DNA of 64,000 bases from Rhizorhabdus phycosphaerae (lineage in GTDB: Bacteria; Pseudomonadota; Alphaproteobacteria; Sphingomonadales; Sphingomonadaceae), in the NCBI RefSeq assembly GCF_011044255.1, contig NZ_CP049107.1:2071501-2135500 (forward strand), written 5' to 3'. This document shows, piece after piece, positions 17,725 to 26,581 of the stretch (position 1 is the first letter of the stretch; every line of letters begins with the position of its first letter). The translations under genes and the position numbers were made by a program. The notes beneath the pieces are model-generated. The model saw only the letters and a list, made by a program, of their open reading frames with translations. It was not told the DNA's origin and searched no databases.

Positions 17725-17909
17725 GTGCCTGCGGACGGCACTGTGGCGAACCGCTACGGCAGACTGCGCAAAAGGGGATAATTCGAGGAAGGGGGCGGCC
17801 GCAGGGGTGGACGACGGGGGAATCGTCCACTTTCGGGGGAGCCCTGCGGCCGTAAGGCAGACGCTGGGGGATGCCTCCCGGGGGAGAGGCGCGCGTCCAC
17901 CTGAGCGCC
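17725..17909. ncRNA. Candidate structured RNA with GGGGGA in unpaired loops
   Basis: Five hairpins can be drawn. H1: GTGCC/GGCAC (17725-17741), loop TGCGGAC. H2: an 11-bp outer stem (17796-17806 with 17842-17852) continuous with an 8-bp inner stem GTGGACGA/TCGTCCAC (17807-17814 with 17823-17830), loop CGGGGGAA and an 11-nt 3' bulge TTTCGGGGGAG. H3: weak GGCA/TGCC (17856-17875). H4: GCCTC/GAGGC (17873-17890), loop CCGGGGGA. H5: GGCGC/GCGCC (17888-17909), exclusive with H4. GGGGGA occurs four times (17816, 17835, 17866, 17880), in each case in a loop or bulge. Read on the plus strand this resembles RNAs that titrate CsrA/RsmA-type proteins; on the minus strand the loops are UCCCCC and it would be the chemoreceptor 5' leader. 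Strand and function are open. Confidence 0.5.
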
Positions 17910-17949
17910 GCATGTGGTCCATTTCGGCCCGTGTCGCAATTCGGGACGC

Positions 17950-17961
17950 TTACTGCAGTAA
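17950..17961. promoter_or_regulatory. Perfect palindrome TTACTGCAGTAA
   Basis: A 12-bp perfect dyad lies next to the sequence ATACTACC, between the DUF389 stop and the structured element. Its symmetry suits a dimeric regulator, and it would be upstream of a minus-strand transcript covering the structured element. No known regulator is assigned. Confidence 0.35.
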
Positions 17962-17980
17962 TACTACCTAGCGCTTCCGA

Positions 17981-19477
17981 TCAGTCGGGCAGCGCCCAGG
18001 ATAGCGTCACATTTCGGCGCCTGTCGGCATCCACACGGAGCCGACCGGCATCGACGCCTCGCGCGACCAACGCCGCGCGCACCGCCTCGGCCTGCCCGGC
18101 GGCACCTCGCAGGACAACCGGCAAAGACTGGCGGCGGATCGCCCAGGCGCTCAGGTCGAGCGCTTCGTCATCCTCCGCGTCGGGCGCATTGCCTTCCATC
18201 GCAATCGACGGCAAAGGCTGTGGCGGCGGCACGAGGAAGATGGTCCAGTCTTTGAGACCCGCCGTCGCGCGCACCTCCAACTGTCGATAGAGTCCGAGCG
18301 TGGCACCCGCGATCGGCTGGACCATCGCAACCGCGCGACGGTTGGATCGATCGACGATCACCGCGTTGGCGGGAATGCCGGCGATCGTCGCGAGACGATC
18401 GGCAACCTTCTCCGCGACAAGATCGACCGAAGGCTGGCGATCACGCGTCTGGGCGGCGACAACCTGCGCATTGTCGGCGTCGTCGCTGCCTATGCGCACC
18501 TGGTCGACCGTCAGCTGCATCCGCCGCCGCAAATTGCCTGTCAGAATCGACTGCGCCTGCCGTTCGATGTCCGGCGCGTAAGCGGGGGTCAACACGGTCG
18601 CGACGACCTTGATCGGATCGGCGCGGAAGTCGGTCTCGATATCGCTGATGCGGGCTCCGGCGGGGAATTGCGCCTGCACCGTATCGCGAATCTGGCGCGA
18701 AGCCAGCGCCTCCCAGGCGATCTGCCGCAGGGTGAGCGCGAGCGGCACCGCGAGCGCCGTGAGCCCGACGATCATCAACATGCTCTGCAGCCGGGTGTGT
18801 GCGGGCGTAAGGTGCGATCCGAAGCCGTAGAGCCGGGCAACGAAGGCGGCGGTCAGCCCGATCGTGACGAGGTTCGTCATGAACAGCAGCAGCGCGCCGC
18901 CCGCGATCGTCCAGTTAGCAGTGGCGAGACCAAAACCGACGACCGCCAGCGGCGGCATCAGCGCAATCGCGATCGCGACGCCGACAACCGTCTCGCCACG
19001 CCCGCGGATCAGCGCATAGCTGCCGGCAAGCGCGGACAGCAATGCCACGAGCAAGTCGAAGAGATTTGGATGTGTCCGGACGGCGATCTCATTGGTCACC
19101 GTTTGAACCGGAGACAGGGCAACGAAAGCGGCGCAAAGCAGGATCGCGATGACCGCTCCGGCGCCCAGGGCGAAGCCGGCACTGCGCATCTCGTCGAAGT
19201 CGAACGTCGCGAGCGCGAAGCCCAGACCGATGATCGGCATCATCAGCGGCGAGATCAGCATGGCCCCGATCAGCACCGCGCTGGACGGAAGAAGCAGGCC
19301 AAGGATCGAGATGCCCGCCGAGATGACCACCATCAGCGCATAGCGAGCGGACCAGCCGGCCTCCTGCGCGACTTTGCGCAGGACGGCATCATGATCGACG
19401 GTCGCAATCGCCCGGTCGCGCCACCAGGCCCAAAGCGGATTGCCCGAACGGGCATAGCCCGGGCTTGGCTGCGGCAT
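17981..19477 (-). CDS. DUF389-family multipass membrane protein
   Basis: About 498 residues. Seen: six or so hydrophobic segments in the N-terminal two-thirds (ALMVVISAGISILGLLLPSS; IGAMLISPLMMPIIGLGFAL; VGVAIAIALMPPLAVVG), the DUF389 core, with conserved polar IGAMLISPLMMP and MPPLAVVG motifs, followed by a soluble alpha/beta C-terminal region (about 300-498). Function of the family is unknown; transport is often assumed. Start uncertain: ATG 19477 begins MPQPSPGYARSG; longer versions from 19531 or 19615 read through a perfect hairpin CTCCGT-AACG-ACGGAG (19508-19523) more typical of a leader. Confidence 0.82.
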   Translation of the reverse strand: MPQPSPGYARSGNPLWAWWRDRAIATVDHDAVLRKVAQEAGWSARYALMVVISAGISILGLLLPSSAVLIGAMLISPLMMPIIGLGFALATFDFDEMRSAGFALGAGAVIAILLCAAFVALSPVQTVTNEIAVRTHPNLFDLLVALLSALAGSYALIRGRGETVVGVAIAIALMPPLAVVGFGLATANWTIAGGALLLFMTNLVTIGLTAAFVARLYGFGSHLTPAHTRLQSMLMIVGLTALAVPLALTLRQIAWEALASRQIRDTVQAQFPAGARISDIETDFRADPIKVVATVLTPAYAPDIERQAQSILTGNLRRRMQLTVDQVRIGSDDADNAQVVAAQTRDRQPSVDLVAEKVADRLATIAGIPANAVIVDRSNRRAVAMVQPIAGATLGLYRQLEVRATAGLKDWTIFLVPPPQPLPSIAMEGNAPDAEDDEALDLSAWAIRRQSLPVVLRGAAGQAEAVRAALVARGVDAGRLRVDADRRRNVTLSWALPD

Positions 19478-19678
19478 TTCCAATGCTATCTGCTCCCACC
19501 CCGCGACAATGGCTCCGTAACGACGGAGCATCGCGGAGGTTGCAAGCCCGCTACGGCGAAGCGTGCCCCGCCTGCCTCGACCCGACCAGAGGCCTCCCCG
19601 TCGGCGCGCAAGCAACGGAGATTTTCTTTGCGGTGAAAAGCGGTTAGCAATCGCGCATCACGCTACAGGGGACTTCCA

Positions 19679-21016
19679 ATGCGCCGATCCATCGCTCTCG
19701 CCACCGCCCTGCTTCTTGCCGCCACAGCGCCACAGGCCATGGCCGCCGCCCCGCAGGTGACCATGATCCATGCCGGGGCGCTGCTGGCCGAGCCCGGCAA
19801 GGCCCCGCGCGGGCCGAGCACCATCGTCATCCGCGACGGCAAGATCGCCGAGGTCCGCAATGGCTATGCCGAAGCGCTGCCCGGCGCGACGCTGGTCGAT
19901 CTGAAGGACCGCTTCGTTATGCCGGGCCTGATCGACATGCACGTTCACCTGTGGGGCATCGGCGGCGATCCGATGCGCGCACGGATGGGAGCGCTCAACC
20001 GCGACGAGGCCGACGACATGCTGAACGCGATCGGCAATGCGCGCACGACGCTCGAGGCGGGCTTCACCACCGTCCGCGACCTCGGCGGCAATGCGCGCGG
20101 CATGCGCGCGATGCGCGAGGGCGTCGAGCGCGGAGACATCGCGGGCCCGACGATCATCAATGCCGGCGCGCCGATCTCGGTATCGGGCGGCCATGGCGAC
20201 CGCACCAACGGTCTAGCCGAAACCTTCGCCGAGGCGGTGCACCAGCATGCGACCAACACCTGCGACGGCCCCGACGATTGCCGCCGCGCGGTGCGCGAGC
20301 AGGTCGCGCTCGGCGCACAGGCGATCAAGTACATGTCCACCGGCGGCGTCCTTTCGAACGTGTCTGGCGGCCTCGGCCGGGCGATGACCGACGAGGAGAT
20401 GAAGGCGATCATCGACACCGCCCATGGTCTCGGCCGCAAGGTCGCGACCCACAGCCACGCGGCAGCGGGCACCAAGGCGGCGATCGCCGCCGGCGTCGAC
20501 ACGGTCGATCATGGCACCTTCCTCGATGACGAGACGATCAAGGCGTTCAAGGCCAACGGCACCTGGCTGGTCCCGACGATGATCGCGCCCGTAACGGCGG
20601 TGGAGCAGGCGCGTGCCGGTGCCCTTCCGCCAGCCGTCATCCCGAAGGCAGAAGAAGCGGCAGCGGCGGCCTTTGCCAACCATTCCAAGGCGATTGCGGC
20701 GGGCGTGAAGGTCGCATTCGGCACCGATAGCGGCGTCTCGCGCCACGGCCTCAACGCGCGCGAGTTCACCCTGCTCGTCAAGGCCGGCATGACCCCGGCC
20801 GCCGCGCTGAAGGCCGCAACGGTCAACGCCGCCGAGGCGCTGGGCCGCAGCGCGTCGATCGGCACGATCGAACCGGGCAAGGACGCCGATATCATCGCCC
20901 TCGCCGGCAGCCCGCTGGAGGACGTTGCCCGGATGGAGACGGTCGACTTCGTGATGCGCCACGGCGTGGTCCACAAGCTGGGCGGCGCGCGCGCGGTCTT
21001 CCCGCCCGCGAGCTGA
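19679..21016 (+). CDS. Exported amidohydrolase, probable M38-type carboxypeptidase
   Basis: 445 residues with a signal peptide (ALATALLLAATAPQAMA), so probably periplasmic. Amidohydrolase-superfamily metal sites are seen in order: DMHVHLW, the lysine expected to be carboxylated in IKYMSTGG, THSHA, VDHGT, and the catalytic Asp in FGTDSG. Close relatives studied in other alphaproteobacteria release C-terminal amino acids from N-acyl or dipeptide substrates; the exact specificity here is not readable. It begins an eight-kilobase run ending with 5-oxoproline genes, so it could liberate Glu, Gln or pyroglutamyl residues. Ribosome site AGGGG precedes the start. Confidence 0.85.
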   Translation: MRRSIALATALLLAATAPQAMAAAPQVTMIHAGALLAEPGKAPRGPSTIVIRDGKIAEVRNGYAEALPGATLVDLKDRFVMPGLIDMHVHLWGIGGDPMRARMGALNRDEADDMLNAIGNARTTLEAGFTTVRDLGGNARGMRAMREGVERGDIAGPTIINAGAPISVSGGHGDRTNGLAETFAEAVHQHATNTCDGPDDCRRAVREQVALGAQAIKYMSTGGVLSNVSGGLGRAMTDEEMKAIIDTAHGLGRKVATHSHAAAGTKAAIAAGVDTVDHGTFLDDETIKAFKANGTWLVPTMIAPVTAVEQARAGALPPAVIPKAEEAAAAAFANHSKAIAAGVKVAFGTDSGVSRHGLNAREFTLLVKAGMTPAAALKAATVNAAEALGRSASIGTIEPGKDADIIALAGSPLEDVARMETVDFVMRHGVVHKLGGARAVFPPAS

Positions 21017-21024
21017 ACGCCGCC

Positions 21025-21333
21025 ATGCCGCCCGCCGAACGGTTCGACATCGAGGCAAGGATCTGGTGCTGGCAGCCGAACCGCAAGGGCGGCGGCTGGC
21101 ACTTCATCACCATCGACGGGCAGACTGCGGCCGAGATGCGCTATGCGGCGCTCGGCCGCATCGGCGGCTTCGGCTCGATCCGCGTCGAGGCGCGGATCGG
21201 CCAAACCTGCTGGCAGACCTCGGTCTTTCCCCACAAGGAAAGCGGTGGGTTCATCCTGCCGGTGAAGGCCGATGTCCGGAAACGCGAGGGCCTGTCGGAG
21301 GGCGACGCCGTGACCGTGTCGCTGTCCGTCTGA
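21025..21333 (+). CDS. DUF1905-domain protein
   Basis: 102 residues covering almost exactly one DUF1905 domain, a small beta-barrel fold of unknown function. Seen: RFDIEARIWCWQPNRKGGGW, FITIDGQTAAEMR, GFGSIRVEARIG, TSVFPHKESGGFILPVKA and a C-terminal GDAVTVSLSV. It starts 8 nt after the peptidase stop and probably shares its message. No signal peptide, so cytoplasmic. Confidence 0.82.
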   Translation: MPPAERFDIEARIWCWQPNRKGGGWHFITIDGQTAAEMRYAALGRIGGFGSIRVEARIGQTCWQTSVFPHKESGGFILPVKADVRKREGLSEGDAVTVSLSV

Positions 21334-21403
21334 CGGGGCACGCGCGCATGGCATGCATGCAGCGCGGCTACCGGTCGCAACGGCGCTTTGCTAGGTTGGT
21401 CGC

Positions 21404-24400
21404 GTGACCTGGCATTTCTGGATCGATCGCGGCGGGACCTTCACCGATGTCGTGGCCCGCGACCCGGCGGGGCATATCGTCACCGCCAAGCTGCTGTCCG
21501 AAGACCCCGAGCGCTATGACGACGCGGCGGTCGCGGCGATCCGCCGGCTGACCGGCTGCCCCACAGGCCAGCTGCCCCCGCTGGAGGTACGGATCGGGAC
21601 GACCGTCGCGACCAACGCCCTGCTCGAACGCAAGGGCGAACCGACCCTGCTTGCGATCACCCACGGCTTCGGCGATGCGCTGACGATCGGCCATCAGGAA
21701 CGCCCCGAGCTGTTCGCCCGCGCGATCCGCCGCGCGCCGCCCGTCCACGACCGCACCGTCGAGATAGAGGAGCGCCTCTCTGCCGAAGGCGAGATACTCC
21801 GCCCGCTCGACTTGGAGGCGGTGCGAACTGCCTTCCGCCAGGCTTATGAAGACGGCTACCGCGCGATCGCCATCGTGCTGATGCACGGCTATCGCTATCC
21901 TGCCCACGAGGCGGCACTGGCCGATCTGGCACGCGACATCGGCTTCGAGCAGGTTTCGGCGAGCCATGTCGTTGCACCCCTGATCAAGCTGATCGCGCGC
22001 GGCGACACTAGCGTGGTCGATGCCTATCTGTCTCCGGTGCTCAAGCGCTATGTCGATGGTGTCCGCCGGGCGTTGGGCGACGGGCCAGTGCCGCTCTTCA
22101 TGCAGTCGAACGGCGGGCTGATCGAGGGCGACGCTTTTCACGGCAAAGACGCGATCCTGTCGGGTCCGGCGGGCGGCATCGTCGGCATGGCGCGGACCGC
22201 GCAGGCGGCGGGCTTCGATCATGTCATCGGCTTCGACATGGGCGGCACCTCGACCGACGTCTCGCTGTTCGCAGGCGACTATGAACGCGAAACCGAGACG
22301 CGCATCGCCGGTGCCCGCATCCGCGCGCCGATGATGAAGATCCACACGGTCGCAGCGGGAGGCGGATCGATCTGCCGCTTCGACAATGGCCGTTTCCGCG
22401 TCGGCCCGGAATCGGCCGGCGCGGTGCCGGGCCCCGCCTGCTACCGACGCGGCGGGCCGCTGACCGTCACCGACTGCAACGTCGTGCTCGGCAAGATCCA
22501 GCCCGATCATTTCCCCCGGCTGTTCGGGCCGGCGGGGGACGAGCCGATTGACCGGGCGGCGGTCGAGGCGCGCTTCGCCGCCCTGCTCGCCGAAGCCGGG
22601 ACCGATATCGATCCGCGTGTCGCGGCCGAGGGCATGGTCGCGATCGCCGTCGCCAATATGGCGCATGCGATAAAAGCGGTGTCGATCGGCGCCGGTCACG
22701 ACCCCGCCCGCTTCACCCTCGCCTGCTTCGGCGGCGCGGGCGGGCAGCACGCCTGCCTTGTAGCCGACGCCCTGTCGATCGAGCGCGTGATGATCCACCC
22801 GCTGGCGGGGGTCCTGTCTGCCTATGGCATCGGCCTGGCCGATCGCAGCGTCATCCGCGAACGCAGCGCGCCGCTGCGGCTGGACGATGCGGAAGGGATC
22901 GCAGCCGACGTCGAGGCGCTGGCAAGCGAAGCGAGAGCCGCCCTGCCCGAGGCGACCGACATCGTCGCGACCATCCTGGTCCGCTATGCAGCGAGCGATT
23001 CCGCGATCCCCGTGCCCTTGTCCGATGCGGCCACCATGCGCGCCGCCTTCGAAGCCGCCTTCGCCAGGCGCTTCGGCTTTCCCGGCCAGGGCGAGCCTAT
23101 GGTCGACGCGATCCGGGTCGAGGCGCTGGTCAAAGGCGCGACGGGCGCGGAAGCGGTGGCGCCGCTGCCGCTCGCGACGCCCCTGCCGCTCGCGACCGTC
23201 CGCTGCTGGATGGACGGCGCCGAGCGCGAAACGCCGCTGCTCGACCGCGAGGCGATGCCGGTCGGCTTTACGGTCGATGGACCGGCCCTGATCGTCGACC
23301 CGGTCGCGACCACCGCAGTCGAGCCGGGCTGGCGCGCAACGGTCGATGGGCTGGGCAATCTGATCCTCGATCGGTATCTGCCCCGGCCGTCCTCGGCGAC
23401 CATCGGAGAAACGGCAGTCGATCCGATCCGCCTCGAAATCTTCGCGGGCATGTTCATGGCGATCGCAGAGGAAATGGGGGCGGCGCTGCGCCAGAGCGCC
23501 TCGTCGCTCAACATTCGCGAGCGGCTCGACTTCTCCTGCGCGCTGTTCGACGTCGCCGGCAATCTCGTCGCCAATGCGCCGCACATTCCCGTCCATCTCG
23601 GCTCGATGGGCGACAGCATCCGCACGATCATAGCGCGGCGCGGCGAAGCGCGCGATGGACGCGGCATGAAGCCGGGCGACGCCTATGCGCTCAACGCGCC
23701 CTATCAGGGCGGTACGCATCTGCCCGATATCACCGTCATCATGCCGGTTTTCGTCGAACCGGACGATGCGGCCCCCGCCTTCTTCGTCGCGGCGCGCGGC
23801 CATCATGCCGATGTCGGCGGCATCAGCCCCGGCTCGATGCCGTCGACCAGCCGGACGATCGACGAGGAGGGCATCATCCTCGACAATGTCCTGCTCGTCG
23901 ACGCGGGGCGGTTTTGCGAGGCCGAGATGCGCGCGATCCTTGCCGACGATCGCTGGCCGGCGCGCAACCGCGACCAGAATATCGCCGATCTGGCGGCACA
24001 GGTCGCGGCCTGTACACGCGGGGCAGAAGCGCTGCGCGCGCTCGCGGCGAGCCAGGGTCGCGCGGTGGTCTCCGCCTACATGGAGCATGTGCAGGAGAAC
24101 GCCGAGGCCGCCGTCCGGGCGCTAGTCCCGACCCTGCACGATGGCAAGGCGGCGGTGGAGATGGACAATGGCGCCATCATCCGCGTCGCCGTCCGGATCG
24201 ACCGCGACGCGAGCGGGATCGAGATCGACTTTACCGGCACAAGTGCCCAACTGCCGGGCAACTACAATGCGCCGCTGTCGGTCGTGCGCGCAGCGACGCT
24301 CTATGCGGTCCGCCTGCTGATCGACCAGCCTGTCCCGCTCAACGATGGCTGCCTGCGCCCGGTGATCCTCCATGTGCCCGAGGGATCGATGCTCAATCCG

Positions 24401-24970
24401 CGCCATCCGGCGGCGGTCGTGGCGGGCAATGTCGAGACCAGCCAGGCGATCACCGACTCGCTGCTGCTCGCCTTCGGGGCGATGGCGGGCAGCCAGGGGA
24501 CGATGAACAACTTCACCTTCGGCGACGCGACCCACCAATATTATGAGACGATCGCAGGCGGATCGGGGGCCGGACCGGGCTTCGACGGCTGCGCGGCGGT
24601 GCAGACCCACATGACCAACAGCCGGCTGACCGACCCGGAGATCCTCGAAAGCCGCTTTCCCGTGCTGGTCGAGCGTTTCGCGATCCGTGACGGATCGGGC
24701 GGGGCCGGGCGCTGGCGGGGCGGCGACGGCGCGGTCCGGCACATCCGCTTCCGCGCGCCGATGCATGTCGACATCCTCTCGAACCGCCGCCGCACCGCGC
24801 CCCCAGGACTAGACGGCGGGGGTGACGGCCGGCCGGGGATCAACCGGATCGAGCGCGCCGACGGTCGGGTCGAAGAGCTGCCGGCAACCGCGTCGGCCGA
24901 GCTCTCAGCAGGTGACCTGTTCGTGATCGAGACGCCCGGCGGTGGCGGCTGCGGCTCGAAGGACAGCTGA
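21404..24970 (+). CDS. 5-oxoprolinase, HyuA-HyuB fusion (ATP-hydrolysing)
   Basis: 1188 residues, the normal length for fused 5-oxoprolinase. The enzyme opens 5-oxoproline (pyroglutamate) to glutamate with ATP. Seen: HyuA-like half (about 1-660) with [11 protein letters not shown] at the N-terminus, [13 protein letters not shown] and [14 protein letters not shown]; HyuB-like half (about 665-1185) with [26 protein letters not shown] and a Gly-rich C-terminus. GTG start at 21404. Its stop shares one base with the next gene. A hydantoinase acting on a related ring is the alternative, but the downstream DUF969, DUF979 and DUF2891 genes support 5-oxoproline. Confidence 0.9.
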   Translation: MTWHFWIDRGGTFTDVVARDPAGHIVTAKLLSEDPERYDDAAVAAIRRLTGCPTGQLPPLEVRIGTTVATNALLERKGEPTLLAITHGFGDALTIGHQERPELFARAIRRAPPVHDRTVEIEERLSAEGEILRPLDLEAVRTAFRQAYEDGYRAIAIVLMHGYRYPAHEAALADLARDIGFEQVSASHVVAPLIKLIARGDTSVVDAYLSPVLKRYVDGVRRALGDGPVPLFMQSNGGLIEGDAFHGKDAILSGPAGGIVGMARTAQAAGFDHVIGFDMGGTSTDVSLFAGDYERETETRIAGARIRAPMMKIHTVAAGGGSICRFDNGRFRVGPESAGAVPGPACYRRGGPLTVTDCNVVLGKIQPDHFPRLFGPAGDEPIDRAAVEARFAALLAEAGTDIDPRVAAEGMVAIAVANMAHAIKAVSIGAGHDPARFTLACFGGAGGQHACLVADALSIERVMIHPLAGVLSAYGIGLADRSVIRERSAPLRLDDAEGIAADVEALASEARAALPEATDIVATILVRYAASDSAIPVPLSDAATMRAAFEAAFARRFGFPGQGEPMVDAIRVEALVKGATGAEAVAPLPLATPLPLATVRCWMDGAERETPLLDREAMPVGFTVDGPALIVDPVATTAVEPGWRATVDGLGNLILDRYLPRPSSATIGETAVDPIRLEIFAGMFMAIAEEMGAALRQSASSLNIRERLDFSCALFDVAGNLVANAPHIPVHLGSMGDSIRTIIARRGEARDGRGMKPGDAYALNAPYQGGTHLPDITVIMPVFVEPDDAAPAFFVAARGHHADVGGISPGSMPSTSRTIDEEGIILDNVLLVDAGRFCEAEMRAILADDRWPARNRDQNIADLAAQVAACTRGAEALRALAASQGRAVVSAYMEHVQENAEAAVRALVPTLHDGKAAVEMDNGAIIRVAVRIDRDASGIEIDFTGTSAQLPGNYNAPLSVVRAATLYAVRLLIDQPVPLNDGCLRPVILHVPEGSMLNPRHPAAVVAGNVETSQAITDSLLLAFGAMAGSQGTMNNFTFGDATHQYYETIAGGSGAGPGFDGCAAVQTHMTNSRLTDPEILESRFPVLVERFAIRDGSGGAGRWRGGDGAVRHIRFRAPMHVDILSNRRRTAPPGLDGGGDGRPGINRIERADGRVEELPATASAELSAGDLFVIETPGGGGCGSKDS

Positions 24971-25623
24971 TGCTGGTCCTGTCCGGCATCCTCATCATCG
25001 TCGCGGGCTTCCTGCTCCGCTTCAATCCGCTGCTGGTCGTGCTCGTCTCGGCACTGGCGACCGGGCTTGCCGCCGGAATCGGGCCGCTCGACCTGCTCGC
25101 CGCGTTCGGCAAGGCGTTCAACGACAGCCGCTATGTCACCGTCATCTACATGGTGCTGCCGGTGATCGGCCTGCTCGAACGCCACGGCCTGCAGGAGCGC
25201 GCACGGACGCTGATCGCCGGACTCAAGGGCTTCACCGTCGGACGGCTGCTGCTCGGCTATCTCGCCTTCCGCCAGATCACCGCCGCGCTCGGCCTCGTAT
25301 CGGTCGCGGGCCATGCGCAGACCGTCCGCCCGCTGGTCGCCCCGATGGCCGAGGCCGCCGCGCAGCAGCAGAGCGGGGAAGACGAACGCGACGAGGAAGC
25401 GGCAGCAATGGCGGCAGCGACCGACAATATCGGCCTGTTCTTCGGCGAGGACATCTTCATCGCGATCGGATCGATCCTGCTGATGAAGGGCGTGCTTGAA
25501 GGCTATGGCATCTCGATCGAGCCGCTCCATTTGTCGGTCTGGGCAATCCCGACCGCGATTGCCGCTTTCCTGATTCACGGCCTGCGCCTGTGGCTGTTCG
25601 ACCGGCGAAAGTCGCGGCGATGA
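24970..25623 (+). CDS. DUF969 membrane protein (putative 5-oxoproline permease subunit)
   Basis: 217 residues with about five hydrophobic segments (LVLSGILIIVAGFLLRFNPL; TVIYMVLPVIGLLE; a last segment near LSVWAIPTAIAAFLIHGL). DUF969 and DUF979 nearly always occur as a pair and often lie beside pyroglutamyl-peptidase or oxoprolinase genes; together they are thought to form a transporter. Here the pair overlaps by 4 nt (ATGA) and follows 5-oxoprolinase by a 1-nt overlap, giving strong coupling. Transport of 5-oxoproline is inferred from context. Confidence 0.85.
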   Translation: MLVLSGILIIVAGFLLRFNPLLVVLVSALATGLAAGIGPLDLLAAFGKAFNDSRYVTVIYMVLPVIGLLERHGLQERARTLIAGLKGFTVGRLLLGYLAFRQITAALGLVSVAGHAQTVRPLVAPMAEAAAQQQSGEDERDEEAAAMAAATDNIGLFFGEDIFIAIGSILLMKGVLEGYGISIEPLHLSVWAIPTAIAAFLIHGLRLWLFDRRKSRR

Positions 25624-26561
25624 TCGGCCTCAACCTCGTCTATCCCTTCGCCGGGCTGATCTTTCTGGCCTTCGCCGCCTCGTCGCTCCGCGATCGGAGC
25701 AACCCCAAAAGGTTCGGCAATGCCGGCTTCTATGCCCTGATCGCGCTCAGCCTCGTCGCCGGAGACCATCTCGGCGATCTCGGCAACGGCGTCCTCGTAC
25801 TCGGCCTTGTAGCCGTTGCGGGGTTCGGCCTGATGGGGCGTGGCGCAGCCGCCTCGACCTCGCCTGAGCAGCGCAGCGAGGAGGCCGCGCGGCGGCGCAA
25901 CCGGCTGTTCGTGCCGGCGCTGATCATTCCCGCTACCGCGCTTGCCGGGACGCTGGCGTTCAAGCAGATGCCGACCGCCGTCGACCCGAAGCAGGCGACC
26001 CTCGTCGCGCTGAGCCTGGGCGTCATTCTTGCGCTGGGCACCGCCCTGCTGTGGTTCCGACCGCGCCCGATGACCGCGTTCGACGAGGGCCGGCGGCTGA
26101 TGGACGGGGTCGGCTGGGCGGCGGTGCTGCCGCAGATGCTGGCGAGTCTCGGCGCGGTCTTCGCCCTGGCCGGAGTCGGCGAGGTGGTGGGCGGGCTGGT
26201 CGGCGCAATGATCCCACAGGGCAGCCTGATCGGCGCCGTGCTCGCTTATACGCTCGGCATGGCGCTGTTCACGATCGTGATGGGCAACGCCTTCGCCGCC
26301 TTCCCCGTGATGGCGGCAGCCGTGGGAATCCCGTTGTTGATCCAGGGCGCGGGCGGCAACCCCGCCATCGTTGCCGCGATCGGGATGCTGGCCGGCTTCT
26401 GCGGGACGCTGATGACCCCCATGGCCGCCAATTTCAATCTCGTGCCGGCCGCCCTGCTCGACCTGAAGGACCGCTATGGCGTCATCCGGGCGCAGATCCC
26501 GACCGCGTTGCCGCTGCTCCTGGTCAACATAGCGCTGCTCTACTGGCTCGCCTTTCGCTGA
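25620..26561 (+). CDS. DUF979 membrane protein (putative 5-oxoproline permease subunit)
   Basis: 313 residues with about nine hydrophobic segments. Partner of the DUF969 gene, whose stop it overlaps (ATGA at 25620-25623). Seen: conserved GDHLGDLGNGVLV near residue 45, LPQMLASLGAVFALAGVGEV, and MGNAFAAFPVMAAAVGIPLL then MTPMAANFNLVPAALLDLKD, typical of the family. Predicted inner-membrane permease component with DUF969. An in-frame earlier start at 25590 is unlikely because it lies inside the DUF969 gene. Confidence 0.86.
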   Translation: MIGLNLVYPFAGLIFLAFAASSLRDRSNPKRFGNAGFYALIALSLVAGDHLGDLGNGVLVLGLVAVAGFGLMGRGAAASTSPEQRSEEAARRRNRLFVPALIIPATALAGTLAFKQMPTAVDPKQATLVALSLGVILALGTALLWFRPRPMTAFDEGRRLMDGVGWAAVLPQMLASLGAVFALAGVGEVVGGLVGAMIPQGSLIGAVLAYTLGMALFTIVMGNAFAAFPVMAAAVGIPLLIQGAGGNPAIVAAIGMLAGFCGTLMTPMAANFNLVPAALLDLKDRYGVIRAQIPTALPLLLVNIALLYWLAFR

Positions 26562-26581
26562 CGCCGCCGGGAACCCACGCC

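Larger units (their letters stand above)
17586..17980. other. 395-bp intergenic region, no protein gene
   Basis: This is the longest stretch without a protein-coding gene. The part next to the chemoreceptor (17640-17690) is AT-rich and probably holds its promoter. The middle (17725-17909) is dense in GC hairpins and is listed separately as a candidate RNA. The far end carries the palindrome TTACTGCAGTAA at 17950-17961, 22 bp after the start of the non-coding side of the DUF389 stop. A 94-codon open frame on the minus strand here has no family resemblance and conflicts with the hairpin conservation, so it is not called. Confidence 0.7.

Noticed and set aside
17638-17922. 94-codon minus-strand open frame in the long intergenic gap
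   Set aside because: Low-complexity Arg/Pro-rich product without homology signs; the DNA shows RNA-like inverted repeats instead.
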